64,000 nucleotides of DNA, from positions 8,618,001 through 8,682,000 of the forward strand of contig NC_052136.2 of NCBI RefSeq assembly GCF_016086655.4, in the 5' to 3' direction. The translations under genes and the position numbers were made by a program. This document shows, in pieces, positions 49,100 to 59,295 of this stretch (its first letter is position 1; each line of letters opens with the position of its first letter). The notes under the pieces are model-generated. The model worked only from the letters and a program-made list of their open reading frames with translations. It was not told where the DNA came from and searched no databases. Source of the DNA: Lepeophtheirus salmonis (taxonomy: Eukaryota > Arthropoda > Copepoda > Siphonostomatoida > Caligidae).

Positions 49100-49250
49100 T
49101 AATCCGTATTCTTAACATTGGTTAACATGGTGTAATTAGAATCATTTCTTGTTAAGTTCTGAACAATTCTCAACATTTATTAAATACTCATTCCACAGTT
49201 AAGAAGAAATGGCCAACTGCTACAAACTGATTTTGCCCATTTTTGTTTTT
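49100..49250 (+). repeat. Dispersed repeat family C copy
   Basis: CCGTATTCTTAACATTGG through TGAACAATTCTCAACATTTA to CAACTGCTACAAACTGATTT matches the other family C copies in order. It directly precedes the mariner-like relic. Confidence 0.55.
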
Positions 49251-49389
49251 TTGTTTCTTTTTAGGGGTAATTGATGTATGATAAGGGTTTTCTATTAAGC
49301 GGTGTTATTTTGAATATTTTGGTAGATGTGACTTTTGAAGCTCTAATTTGTTTACATTTGACAAGTGCAAACTACACCATTAATAAAAA

Positions 49390-50016
49390 TGGAACGATGG
49401 AACTGTTGGGACAGGTTAGTTATGTGAAGAATAAAAACCCATGCACGTCGCTAAAGAACAACTGATAATATTGCTGCTATAGCCCAAAGTGTCGAAGAAA
49501 CCCCATATTGGTCCATCCCTCATCGTTTTTTTAGAATTGGGCATTCCACAAACGTCATTTAAACCTATCTACGATAAAAGCCTTGGGTCTTAAGGCTAAT
49601 AAAGTTCTGTTAATAAGTCGGCCGATTATGAAAAATGTTGTATCTTTGCTGATTGTCTCCTTGAAATGCATCAAAAAATCATCTTGACAAATGAGCCCCA
49701 TTTCCACATCGATGGCTACGTCAACAAGCCAAACCGTAGCATCTGGGGCTCGAAACCCCCAAGATTTATTATTGAATAGCCTCTCCATCCTCTATGTGTA
49801 GCTGTTTTGTGCGGTTTATGGTCCAATGAGGTCATTAGACCTTACTTTTTCGAGAATGAGGCTGGAACAAAAGTTACGGTGAATGTATTGTCCTATCGAG
49901 AGATTATTAATGACTTTTTATGGCCGGAATTGGACGCTATTGATCTGGACAACGTTTACTGTAAACATTTTGGCACTACATGCCACAAAAGCAACGAATC
50001 CATCGTTTTTGGCTGA
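49390..50016 (+). pseudogene. Mariner/Tc1-superfamily transposase relic with lost catalytic acids
   Basis: Frames in succession give IAAIAQSVEETPYWSIPHRF (about 49470-49530), matching the N-terminal 'ENIAAV..SV.E....SI..R' linker. KSLGLKANKVLL follows, then EMHQKIILTNEPHFHIDGYV and NKPNRSIWGS (about 49670-49750), which is the first catalytic block. From 49807 a 69-codon frame reads CGLWSNEVIRPYFFENEAGT, then VTVNVLSYREIINDFLWPEL and VYCKHFGTTCH, which is the second catalytic block. In active relatives these blocks read SDEAHF and QQDGATCH. Here the first aspartate is Asn (TNEPHF) and the second is replaced (KHFGTTCH). The C-terminal third (PRSCDLTPLDYFLWG) is absent. Frameshifts and a stop near 49768 confirm it is dead. 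Confidence 0.75.
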
Positions 50017-52659
50017 AATTTTGGTGAGTAACTTTCAACAGATGCTAATAGATGGGTCATGCTTTTATTTACAAGTGCTGCTATCTTCACATTGAGGTAA
50101 GAAACTTTTCAGACCACCCTTGTGCAAGTAGATTTTTACTTGCAAACTACAAATCTAGGGAACCTTTACCGAGATAAGGATTTTTTTTATTTTTTTTAAC
50201 TTTAGAAAAATAGTTAAATTTTCTAGGCCCGTGGTTCAATTTATACAAACAAGGTATTTCTAAAAAGTAAATTAAAATCTTTAGTGTATTTTTATGTTAC
50301 CTCTTATTGGAACCTTGACCTTGAATTTGACCTTGTGGTCAAATTGCATGTCTTTTTTATTCAAGCAAGCTAAGCTACAAGCTAAGAAAATCGGAAGATT
50401 TCTAATATGAAAAAAAATATATTTATTTGTTGAATTTTCTAGTTTTAGTATACATAAGTGCAAATCGGAAAAATATTGGCTTTTAAAAAACAAAATATTG
50501 CATGAATATGGGATTTTGCTTACGGAATATAAAGTAAAATATGTGACTTTTCGAACAACATGCATGAAATTATATCTTCAGAAATGTCAAAGGGTCTTAA
50601 TCGTATATATAATCCGAGTTTTATTCAGGTAATTCAATTTCTTTTGATAGAGATTAGTGGGTTGTTTTTTTTTCTTTTATTTCATTATATGATTTTACGG
50701 GACATTATCTGTATTGTATCTCTTAACAGTTCCAACAAAAAGAGCCTCTATATGTATAATAAAGGTTCTTTTATGGGTGCCCACACCGTTGGATCTAGTA
50801 GGCTGAAACTTTGCATGAGTGTCTCTTATGAGCCTGTTCAGTGGTGCCGATTTATTCCATACCCAAAATACAAAAATCGTTTTTTGGAGCTTAAGAAGAC
50901 TAGATATATTGTTGAGTTATAATTCATAAAGTGAAAAAAAAAAAAAACTATACGAATAAAGACGTTTTCTAAATTTATTTAAAGTCAAAAAGTTATGGGC
51001 AAATGAAAGAAATCGGTGAAAAATGCAGTTTCATTTTTGCTTGTTTTTTTGTTTTGTTTTTTTCAGGTGAAAAAAATGGATTTCCAATGGAATATTGGAT
51101 TCGTATATAGCATAATGTTTGTAGTATATTTGTCTGTAAATTCGTTTCATATAAGTTTAACACATAAAAATTGATAGTTAACTGAAATATACGTCATTTT
51201 CTGGAGAAAAAAAAATTCTCTTTTTTTCATGAAAGGTAAATTTTCAATATTTAAACGAAATACCTCAAAACGATACGTTATGAACATAGAAATTTAAGCT
51301 TAAACATCACAAAATTGTCTATTCAAATTTCCGTAAATAATTATTACCTAAATTTTGTAATAATTGTAAAAATGAACCAGTTATAAAGGGTTATTTTTTC
51401 TATAACATTATTCTTCATTACTTTTTTGGTTTTGCAAATATAAAAAAAACTTTGTAGATTTGTGTTCCTCTTTACAATGGCAATAAATTCTATAAACCAC
51501 TTTTTTGCATATCAATGCAAAACAGTTTTTTAAGGTTTTCTTTGCGAATTTCAATTTCCCAATTTATGACAAAATAAAATATTGATTTATCATCTAGAAA
51601 AATTTATCCATGTAGATATGTTTGTATGTTATTTGAAGTTTATATCACAATTTTTTTTATTAAATTCATAATAATTAATTATATAAAACATGCAGGCGCT
51701 ATATTATAATGCCTCTTATAATACCCTAACACTCGTCCGCACCAAAGGGATCTAAACATTAAGAAGCAATAATCAATGTGATTTCCCCCTCCTTCTTTTG
51801 CCCGAACAACGGCAAATAACCCTATAAAGTAACACAAATTGTTCACAGCTATAGTCCAAAATTTATATGGTATTTATATATTTTTTGTAAATCAATGTTC
51901 AAAACGGAAAAATAATTAATACCCTTTCAACTGGATAGATGAGTATCTGAAACATCAATGTAAAAATGCCCACACACTACTCGCAAAAACGGGTATACTA
52001 CAGATGATCACTCGTAAGTTGGTAAAACTTTTAAAAAGTGTTTTGATAAAATCACTTCTTTTATAAGAAATAAATTGTTCATAACATAACTTTATTAAAA
52101 AGGAAGACGACAAGTCTTTTTTTATAAATTATATCCACACTATATTTGATGACGTTTTTTTAGAAAATAATACCTATTTCTACTTTTAACATTTTATTCT
52201 TGGAATATATTTCATTTTTTTATATAATATATAACACACTCTATTTACTTTATAAAGTTATTTATAGCAAAGACCTTATATATATAACTACCAATTACTC
52301 ACAGGTACTTAAATACTCGAATTAATGCCTGATTATTTCCGAGTTCCAAGTTCAATTAACTTTGTCTACTAGGTTCGGGGAAAAATACCCGAACCCCTCT
52401 TACTTTTAATCTACAATTTGAATTTTTAGATATATTTAGATTCAACTGAAAAATTAATTATATTTCTGTTTTTTATTTAAAAAGTAATTTACTATCATCA
52501 ATGAATAATTTAATTTAATTTTAAAGATATCCCAAAAATAGTGTTAATTTTTGGAAGATGAAAAAATATTCTTACAAGAAAAAAATGTTGAAAAACGCAA
52601 GTTTTTGCTCATATTTGAACACATAACCTACTCAATAGCTTGTAAAATATTACATAGGT
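50017..52659. other. AT-rich region with one unexplained 120-codon frame
   Basis: The longest frame (50560-50922, plus) encodes a hydrophobic stretch (FLLIEISGLFFFLLFHYMIL) followed by a Cys/Tyr/Lys-rich tail. An ATTCAG|GTAATT donor-like site lies near 50628. I recognise no family, no conserved neighbour and no signal that it is expressed, so I do not call it a gene. The rest is AT-rich with no recognisable content. Confidence 0.4.
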
Positions 52660-53600
52660 ATGTTACAATGTTAGAGGGCACCACCATCAAATTGTAATTC
52701 TTACTTTTAGAGTTTTTTCTTATTTTTCAAAAAAAATTAAAAATATTACTTTCTTCCATCATAAATTACTCTGTCAAATTTAATTATTTGTCTTGTTTTT
52801 TTTAGTTAACTATTAGAGTTTTTGGTTTCAATACCTATAATACATTAAAAATCGACTTTTTAAAATGAGTTTTTTTAAAGTTATTTTCGTCAACTTCCGG
52901 ATATCTCCGGTATTATACCGATATAATTCATAAACTTTATAATTTTTATAAAATTATTTTACCCGACATAAACATTATTGAACTTGCAAAATGTTGTCTC
53001 GTAATCACAAATTTAGTAGGCCACAAGACATATAAAATAGTTTTTTTATAAAGCTATAACTTTGTGTTGTAAAAAAATTAGTTTAAATAGTAATAATACA
53101 TTCAAAATTATTCTTTATAAATTAGTTGTTGTTTTTTTTAAATTAATGTTCGTCGACTTTCATTCATCTAAGTTAAATAACAGATATGATTTGGAAAACT
53201 AAAGAGTTTTGTGTATAACCTGTCCAAATTTTATAAAATTATTTCAGCTGACATTACAGGACTTGCAAAAATTTCATTTTTACTAATAAATTAATTTTGT
53301 TGTCTACGAGAAATAGGTTATACATTTTTCTATTGCCATAAATAAATTGTTTTATCATCTTTAACTCTTACTGAGAAAAGTTTCATATTAAATAGTTCTA
53401 GTATATTTAAAATTCACTTTTTAAGTTTTTGTTATATAATAGATTAATTTTCGTCAATTTCCAGACATTTCTCGTCAACTACGGGCAGAATTCGATAAAC
53501 TTTAGACTTTTATCTATCAAATGGCATAATTTCATAAAATTATATTAATTGATATAGCCATTATTTGACTGGTGAAATTTTGTTTCCTAAGCACAATGCC
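52660..53600 (+). repeat. Degenerate tandem array, about three units of 260-300 bp
   Basis: Unit starts are visible as TTCGTCAACTTCCGGATATC (52888), TTCGTCGACTTTCATTCATC (53148) and TTCGTCAATTTCCAGACATT (53447). Within each, in the same order, come an ATAAACTTTA-like word (partly lost in the middle unit), TTTATAAAATTATTTTAC or TTTCATAAAATTATATTA, a GACATNA..CTTGCAAAA segment, and finally ACATT.AAAATT...TTTTTAA. A partial unit lies upstream (52690-52880). No coding capacity. It could be the relic of a satellite. Confidence 0.65.
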
Positions 53601-54459
53601 TGATAAACAATATGAAATAAACGACATGACGTTCAATCGAAAGTCATACTATAAGGAAGTGTGTTCGAATGTTATGTTCCTTTAACTATAATTTAAAAAT
53701 TTTATTAGGAACTGTATTTTATATATTTGAATTCAATAAAATAATATAATTATCCCCTTATAATTAGAGTGATAACCTTTTAATTTAATAAAAGGTTGCG
53801 TTGGAATATAAATAGTCAAATAAATGAAGTCAAGGAGGCTTGAGAAGAAAATTCAATTTTCGGCTTAGAAAAAGTGTAATAACTTAGTGTTTCTCGAACA
53901 AATAGAAGTCCTTTTGATGTCAACAAAATTCTACTCTCAATATACATCCTAGAACAATATTTAAAGTCCTTAATTCAGATATTTTTGAAACCTACTTACA
54001 TCATACCTTGACTCTCTTTTACTCTGAAAATAGTATATTTTTGAATAATATTATGTATAGTTACAGTGCATTGCATAATTATCTCAATCTGTTTGATAAC
54101 CAAATCTATAGAGCGTATTAACTGATGTTATAAATTGCATCATAATTTAAAGAAAAGTCATTTTAAGGACTCACAGTTAATATTTTTACAATATAATATA
54201 AACAAATTTCAAAGAAATCATAATGAAACTCTACTAAATGACTTTAAAATATTAAAAAAAACTTTACACAAGGATTGTATACTACACAATTTTAGTTATC
54301 TATGTATTAAATGTGAATGTATGTGTGCATGTATATCCTTCAATCACGACAATGGATGGATTTTGCTGAAATTGTTTATGTAGCTTTAATGGTTCTGGTA
54401 ACATTTTTTTTGTGTCCTCAGGGCTATAGCGGCCTTTAAATAGCATTTTTAGCATTTCC
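53601..54459. other. AT-rich intergenic region with a family E fragment
   Basis: The segment at 54113-54260 resembles 37485-37640 (AAATTGCATCATA..., then AAGTTGATATTTTTAC or CAGTTAATATTTTTAC), a copy of repeat family E. Nothing else recognised. Confidence 0.45.
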
Positions 54460-54790
54460 TCTGTACAACCTGAGGGCTGGTGAGTATTTTGGATATTATT
54501 TGGGTTCTTTTATACTTAGGGAAGCGGTGGTGGAAGAATTATTCTGCTTCAGGAATCAGTGGTCAACAATCCATTAAATTTTTGGGTAAAAAAAATCAAA
54601 ACCCTCAGCTCTTCACAAAAAATTAAATTTTTTGTGAAAAAAAATTCCAAAAGTATATTTCAGATACAAAATTTTTGGAAACAAATTTAATTTAAGGAAT
54701 TAAATTATTTCAAATTTTAATTTTTGTGCAAAAAAATACCAAATATTAAATTTTTTAGCAACAAGAAAAAATTGTTTTATTTAGGGGGCT
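54460..54790 (+). repeat. Single minisatellite unit plus AT-rich MITE body
   Basis: TGTACAACCTGAGGGCTGGT then GAGTATTTTGGATATTA and GGAAGCGGTGGTGGAAGAAT match a unit of the 42360-42775 array. From about 54590 the sequence turns into the A/T homopolymer body typical of family A (TTTTTGTGAAAAAAAATTCC). Confidence 0.6.
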
Positions 54791-55594
54791 ACATTTAACA
54801 ACGAACAGAGGTGATAACTTAAGATAAAAATCGGGTGTAATTTTGAGTTCCCCTTGTTTTTTAAAGTTTACAAACTGACGAACGATTTTTTTCTTTAAAT
54901 AAACTGATATCATTATTATTTCATTCCTGTGCTCATAAATACGGAGGACCTTGAGGATTTGTTGCAGATACTTGTAACTTGTTGGATTCAGAATAGAATT
55001 GAAGATCGATATCAGATAAGTCTGGGAGATTGAACGGAAAAATGAAAGGCGTTCAATCTTTCTGTTCATATTTGAATCAATAAACATATTTAATGTACCA
55101 GTAAAATTGTAAATTTAATGTCTCACAGCATACCAATTGCGAAAATTACTGAACTATGGAATTGTCGTTAATGATAAAGGTATTCTAGCTTGGGTTTGTG
55201 TGCAATTTTATACATACCCACTTATTTCTTATTTTTATTGCTAAATATTTAATTAAAATTTGAATTTTATTTACGAAAAGATGGTGAATGTAGTTTAAAA
55301 TCAAACACATTTATGTGGATGCATGTAAATATGTAATGTAGCCATTTTTTGGTACCCTGATGTGATTAGTCTCAGATTACGTATGACCAGAGTTGTGAGG
55401 TTAGGACCAAGTAAGGTGTAATAAATAAGGTATCAAAATTTTTAAATAATGCCATATTCAGTGTGCGTCAGCAGACCGTGAAGTAATTGATTCCCGTGTA
55501 CAATTTCGCCAAAAGTTTTAGAAATAAAGAGGTTGAGAATTGAAATTTTTACTGGTTTATTGGGATTTCATTATCTATATAATTTCTCAAAATG

Positions 55595-55805
55595 GTCTCC
55601 CTTGGCCACCAGTATGACCTCAATTCTGGGGCGGAAGGCCAAGCACGTTTTTTTCTCAAAGTCCTTGCTCAAGTCCTCCCACTCCTTGTCCCCTGCAGCC
55701 TTCAGGGACTCCACATTGGGTTGAGAGGTCGCACAAGCCTTCCTATCAATGGTGCCCCACGCCCATTAGTCAAGGGGGTTAAGGGTCCGAGCCTGACGGG
55801 GGCAA
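55595..55805 (-). pseudogene. Tc1-like transposase, C-terminal fragment
   Basis: On the minus strand from 55805: PPSGSDPNPLD.WAWGTIDRK (the SPDLNPLD...W motif with the third catalytic acid), then ACATSQPNVESLKAAGDKEW, EDLSKDFEKKTCLAFRPRIE, ILVAKGDHFEKLYR and a stop. The block order and the final 'FRPRIE.VI.A.GGH' match the C-terminus of this Tc1-like family closely. One stop interrupts it (between PLD and WAWG). The 108-codon plus-strand frame over it is a shadow. Confidence 0.72.
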
Positions 55806-55916
55806 AAGTCCTTCAGGGGCGACCGCATAATTATCATTTGTGGGGAGCTTGGTTTTTGGATTTTAAAAAAATCATAAGATTAAAATTTTTTGGAAAAAAT
55901 TTCCAAAAATTAACAT

Positions 55917-55953
<37 letters not shown>

Positions 55954-56029
55954 GAAAATAAAATTTCAAATATTTATTTAATTTTTTTTTTTTTTTTCAA
56001 AAATTGGCCTTCTTTCTCATGGTATTCAT

Positions 56030-56245
56030 TGGATCCCTGTCCATCTTCTCATTCACGAAGTCCGAAATGACTGGAGACAGAATTTTGTAGGACCACCGCT
56101 GCTAGATCTCCATGTGAGTCTCAGGCCATCCTTTTTCACCTAGAAGGCGAGCCTCTCCGACCATCGACGATCCTGACAATGTCTACCACCTTGAAATTGG
56201 TGTCCAGCAAGTTGGATATCCTTATTCTTTGAACCTCCATTATTG
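56030..56245 (-). pseudogene. Tc1-like transposase, N-terminal HTH fragment
   Basis: On the minus strand from about 56240: EVQRIRISNLLDTNFKVVDI then VRIVDGRR is the first helix-turn-helix. A later frame gives RSSSGGPTKF (the GRP-like linker), followed by FVNEKMDRDPMNTMRKKA, part of the second helix-turn-helix. The fragments are in different frames. It belongs to the same element as the C-terminal piece at 55595-55805. Confidence 0.65.
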
Positions 56246-56417
56246 CTCTAGATCGTAATCGTGTTGTTGTGTGTGTGTGTTTTATATATATAATAATTGC
56301 ATTATAGAATAAACTCATGTAACCTAAAATAGTTTAAAATAAGGGATAAGAGCTCTTAAGAAATTTAAACCCTACTGCATGACTCGTTGACAAGCACTGT
56401 ATTATTTTTGATACCTT

Positions 56418-57195
56418 TACTTCCGATCTGATTTAAGTGCCTTTGAAGTCTGAACTAAAGTTACTGCACTATTTACCATTATAAGAACGTCAGCTATGGA
56501 CATAAACAACCAGTTGCAAAAAAAAAAAAAAAAAGACCCCAATAAAATAATGATTTTCTACAGTTTTTTTATTTATATTACTAATGATTCAAAAAAATTA
56601 TACTTATTAGTTTCTTGAGAGTATTGGAAGAATAAGACAAATCAACAAAGAACCCCATTTACAAATAAAATAAAACATTAATCTTTGGAGTACCTTTAGA
56701 CATTGGTTGAGTGAGTTGATTCAAGTTTTCATATTTCAATCTTTAGTGAGTTTGATTAATTTTTTTACTTTTAACCATTATTTGTTAAAAATACTTAATA
56801 TAAATTTTTGTCAAAAATGAAATTTTAGTAATTATATAATATTTTAACAGTAATCATCACAAACATGTTATTAACATTAATTAAAATCATTTATGTTTTT
56901 AAGCATTCTAATTAATATTTAGTACTGCAAAATGGATAAATCAGGAAGGTAAATATTACAATGTGTCAACTTTTAGGCATTTTTTGCAGTAAAATTTTTT
57001 AAAAAACACTCCTATTTAATGGAGTAGTTGAAGAAAATGTCAACTGTGTCTTGAGATAATGTTCTACTCCAATTCACTAACAACGTAAAAAAAGGATGTT
57101 TGCGAAGGGAGGCTTAAAAATCATGGGATTATGATAGTAATGTGACTGATGGGTGTGATTCTTTGGTAAAGACACTCCCATAAGGGGCATTCCAG
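56418..57195. other. AT-rich intergenic region
   Basis: A poly(A) run of about 16 lies near 56518. No gene recognised. Confidence 0.5.
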
Positions 57196-57560
57196 TCAAA
57201 TTGATCTGTGAATGTCACCCGACCCGCTCAGATTGGAATTCTTTTTGACACACAAGCTCAAATTCATGGTTAAGTTAAGTGTGCCAAATTTCCACACATA
57301 ATTCTGGGGGGGGGAATCAAGCTTAATACAGTACTTAGATTCTTTTGTAAGTCTCTTGATAGTAAAGATTGACTGCATGTTTTCCCACAATTGATCTGTA
57401 TCAATTTTATCAAGATACAAGACATTATACCTGCAATGTAATCTCGGTAAAAGTTGAAAAAACTAACTAGGCCAAGTATTTTATCTCAGAATGGTCGCTG
57501 CAGACTAGCTCATGCTACGAATATTTTCATAGCTTCCCAAATACCATCACAAGGTGATTT
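57196..57560 (-). pseudogene. Possible Ty3/gypsy-like polymerase remnant
   Basis: On the minus strand one frame (about 57475-57410) reads ILGLVSFFNFYRDYIAGIM, which resembles the FLGLVNYYR.YIP motif at the end of gypsy-type reverse transcriptases. The next open frame (57420-57196) reads LWENMQSIFTIKRLTKESKY, which loosely matches the W....Q.AF..IK..LT segment that links RT to RNase H. Upstream and downstream matches are poor and the TDAS motif of RNase H is not seen. It may instead be an unknown repeat or a stray exon. Confidence 0.3.
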
Positions 57561-59295
57561 ATCGTAAAGATTGACCAGGAGCATCTAAAACCAAAGTCAT
57601 CAAAACGGTGGCAATGGTTAAAAAAATTAATTACCTGCACCGTCACCAGAAAAGTAATGTAGTTACTGGAGGGTTTTTAAGAATTAATAAACATTTGGAG
57701 GGCTTGAACCCTATAAAAAGAGACAAGTGACTCACTCTATTGTTATAACTGCAGCAATAGTTGAAAAAAGACGACAGTTCTAAACCTCAAAAAAGAATTA
57801 ACAAACAATTTTAAAATTGTGTCCAACTTTATAAAAAAGTGATATACAATAAACTACTCATATTTTTTTAAAAATTCGCTAACTTCTAATCAATTTTATG
57901 AATTACTATAGTTCAGTTTTCTTTTGTGAGTCTATTTAAACCATAAAATACGTTAATGATATAAATACGTACATAAAATTATCAAATTGACAAAATTTCC
58001 GGAGAATAGTAACCCATCTTCGAAATCCCACTCTGAGAGCTATGGTAAAAAAGCCATCACGATTTTTGGGGATTGATACCCCTACATATATAGAACATGT
58101 TGTCAATGTTTTCTATTCATAAGAGTTTGGCGTTTATTTTTTATTCTTGATCAAGTACTTGGTAGTGAATTTCAGATTTATTTTTTTAAATCAAAATTGA
58201 GGTCATAATGAATGTAAATATTCTACTTTTGACTTCATTTTTGGAATCCTCACACTTCAAAATAGTTAAGTACCAAATTCCAAGAGGTTAGAGCTCTTTT
58301 GGATAAAAAAATATACAAGAAAAAATAGCAAACGTAATATACAACAGGGACGTTGAAATTTTTAGTTCAAAAAGGCACTGAGATGAGCATCCTTATCTCA
58401 TGAAGGACTCAGAATTATGTGCTGAAATTTTGGCACGCTTAATATACTCATGAATTTGAGATTGTGTGCTGCGCCAAAAATTATCCAAATCTGAGAGAGT
58501 GGGATGACATTTTTTTTTTGATTTTGATCGTTTTGAAATGGAATAACCCATGCATAGTTTTACTCAATTCTTTGTTGTTAAGTTACTTAACACACTATCA
58601 AGAAAATAATTTTAATTTTACTAACCCTTTTTTTTTTTGGTGATAATTTCAATAAAATTGGTTCTAGGAATGAATGTTGCAAAATAGTAGTACTTCATCA
58701 CTGAATATAAAAATAAAGCTATGTTACGTAATTTATTTATTAGTTAGTCATAACTTTTTAATAAAAGGACTAATTATCCCTAAGTAGTTGTTACGGCCAA
58801 TGATTGTGATATAATAACGTGTACAAAAAAAATCAGGATTGCCTCAGCTCCAGTAACATTTTGTTATATATTTGTTAATATATTAAATGACAGCTTGAAA
58901 CAAATTCATATTTTTTCTCCATAAATATGCAATTAAACATAATTGAGAACCAATACAACTCTTTCTCCATTATTAGCCCTAAACCATTGATAGCCTCACT
59001 TATAAAAATATTTTTTATATAACATATTATTTTAATGGATGACTTGAATGATGAAATTGAATGATGTAATGTAACATTTCAAAGATACGTTTATTTATTG
59101 ACAATTCCAGATGTACTAGTTATACTGCATATTATTAATTATATAATATGTTTACATCACTTCCCTGTAAATGTAAGTAGACTTTGATGTCATTTGTAAT
59201 GGACAGTTATATCAGAAAGCTCTTCATGGTCACATCCAGACAATAATTTTTTTATTACTTTTTTTGGGGTGAAGAAAGATTAAGTTTGCTCAAAA
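57561..59295. other. AT-rich region upstream of the peroxidase gene
   Basis: No gene recognised. The immediate upstream sequence holds a weak TATA-like word (GTTATATCAG, about 59205), 91 bases before the start codon. Promoter identity cannot be decided from sequence alone. No obvious 5' non-coding exon. Confidence 0.4.

Larger units (their letters stand above)
55428..56417 (-). mobile_element. Tc1-like transposon copy, interrupted
   Basis: Left: TA then AGGTATCAAAATTTTTAAAT (55428 on). Right: ATTATTTTTGATACCTT followed by TA (ending 56417). Complemented, the right end reads AAGGTATCAAAAATAATAC, so the two form a terminal inverted repeat flanked by TA, the Tc1/mariner target. A C-terminal transposase piece lies near the left end and an N-terminal piece near the right end, both on the minus strand. 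They are separated by AT-rich DNA with poly(T) of about 30 bases (55919-55952), which resembles a family A MITE that inserted and replaced the middle. Confidence 0.6.

Noticed and set aside
50560..50922. 120-codon plus-strand open frame as a possible gene
   Set aside because: No family recognised, no clear exon neighbours, and a frame of this length is not surprising in 64 kb. It has one donor-like site but nothing to splice to.
55592..55918. 108-codon plus-strand open frame
   Set aside because: Antisense shadow of the Tc1-like transposase C-terminal fragment.
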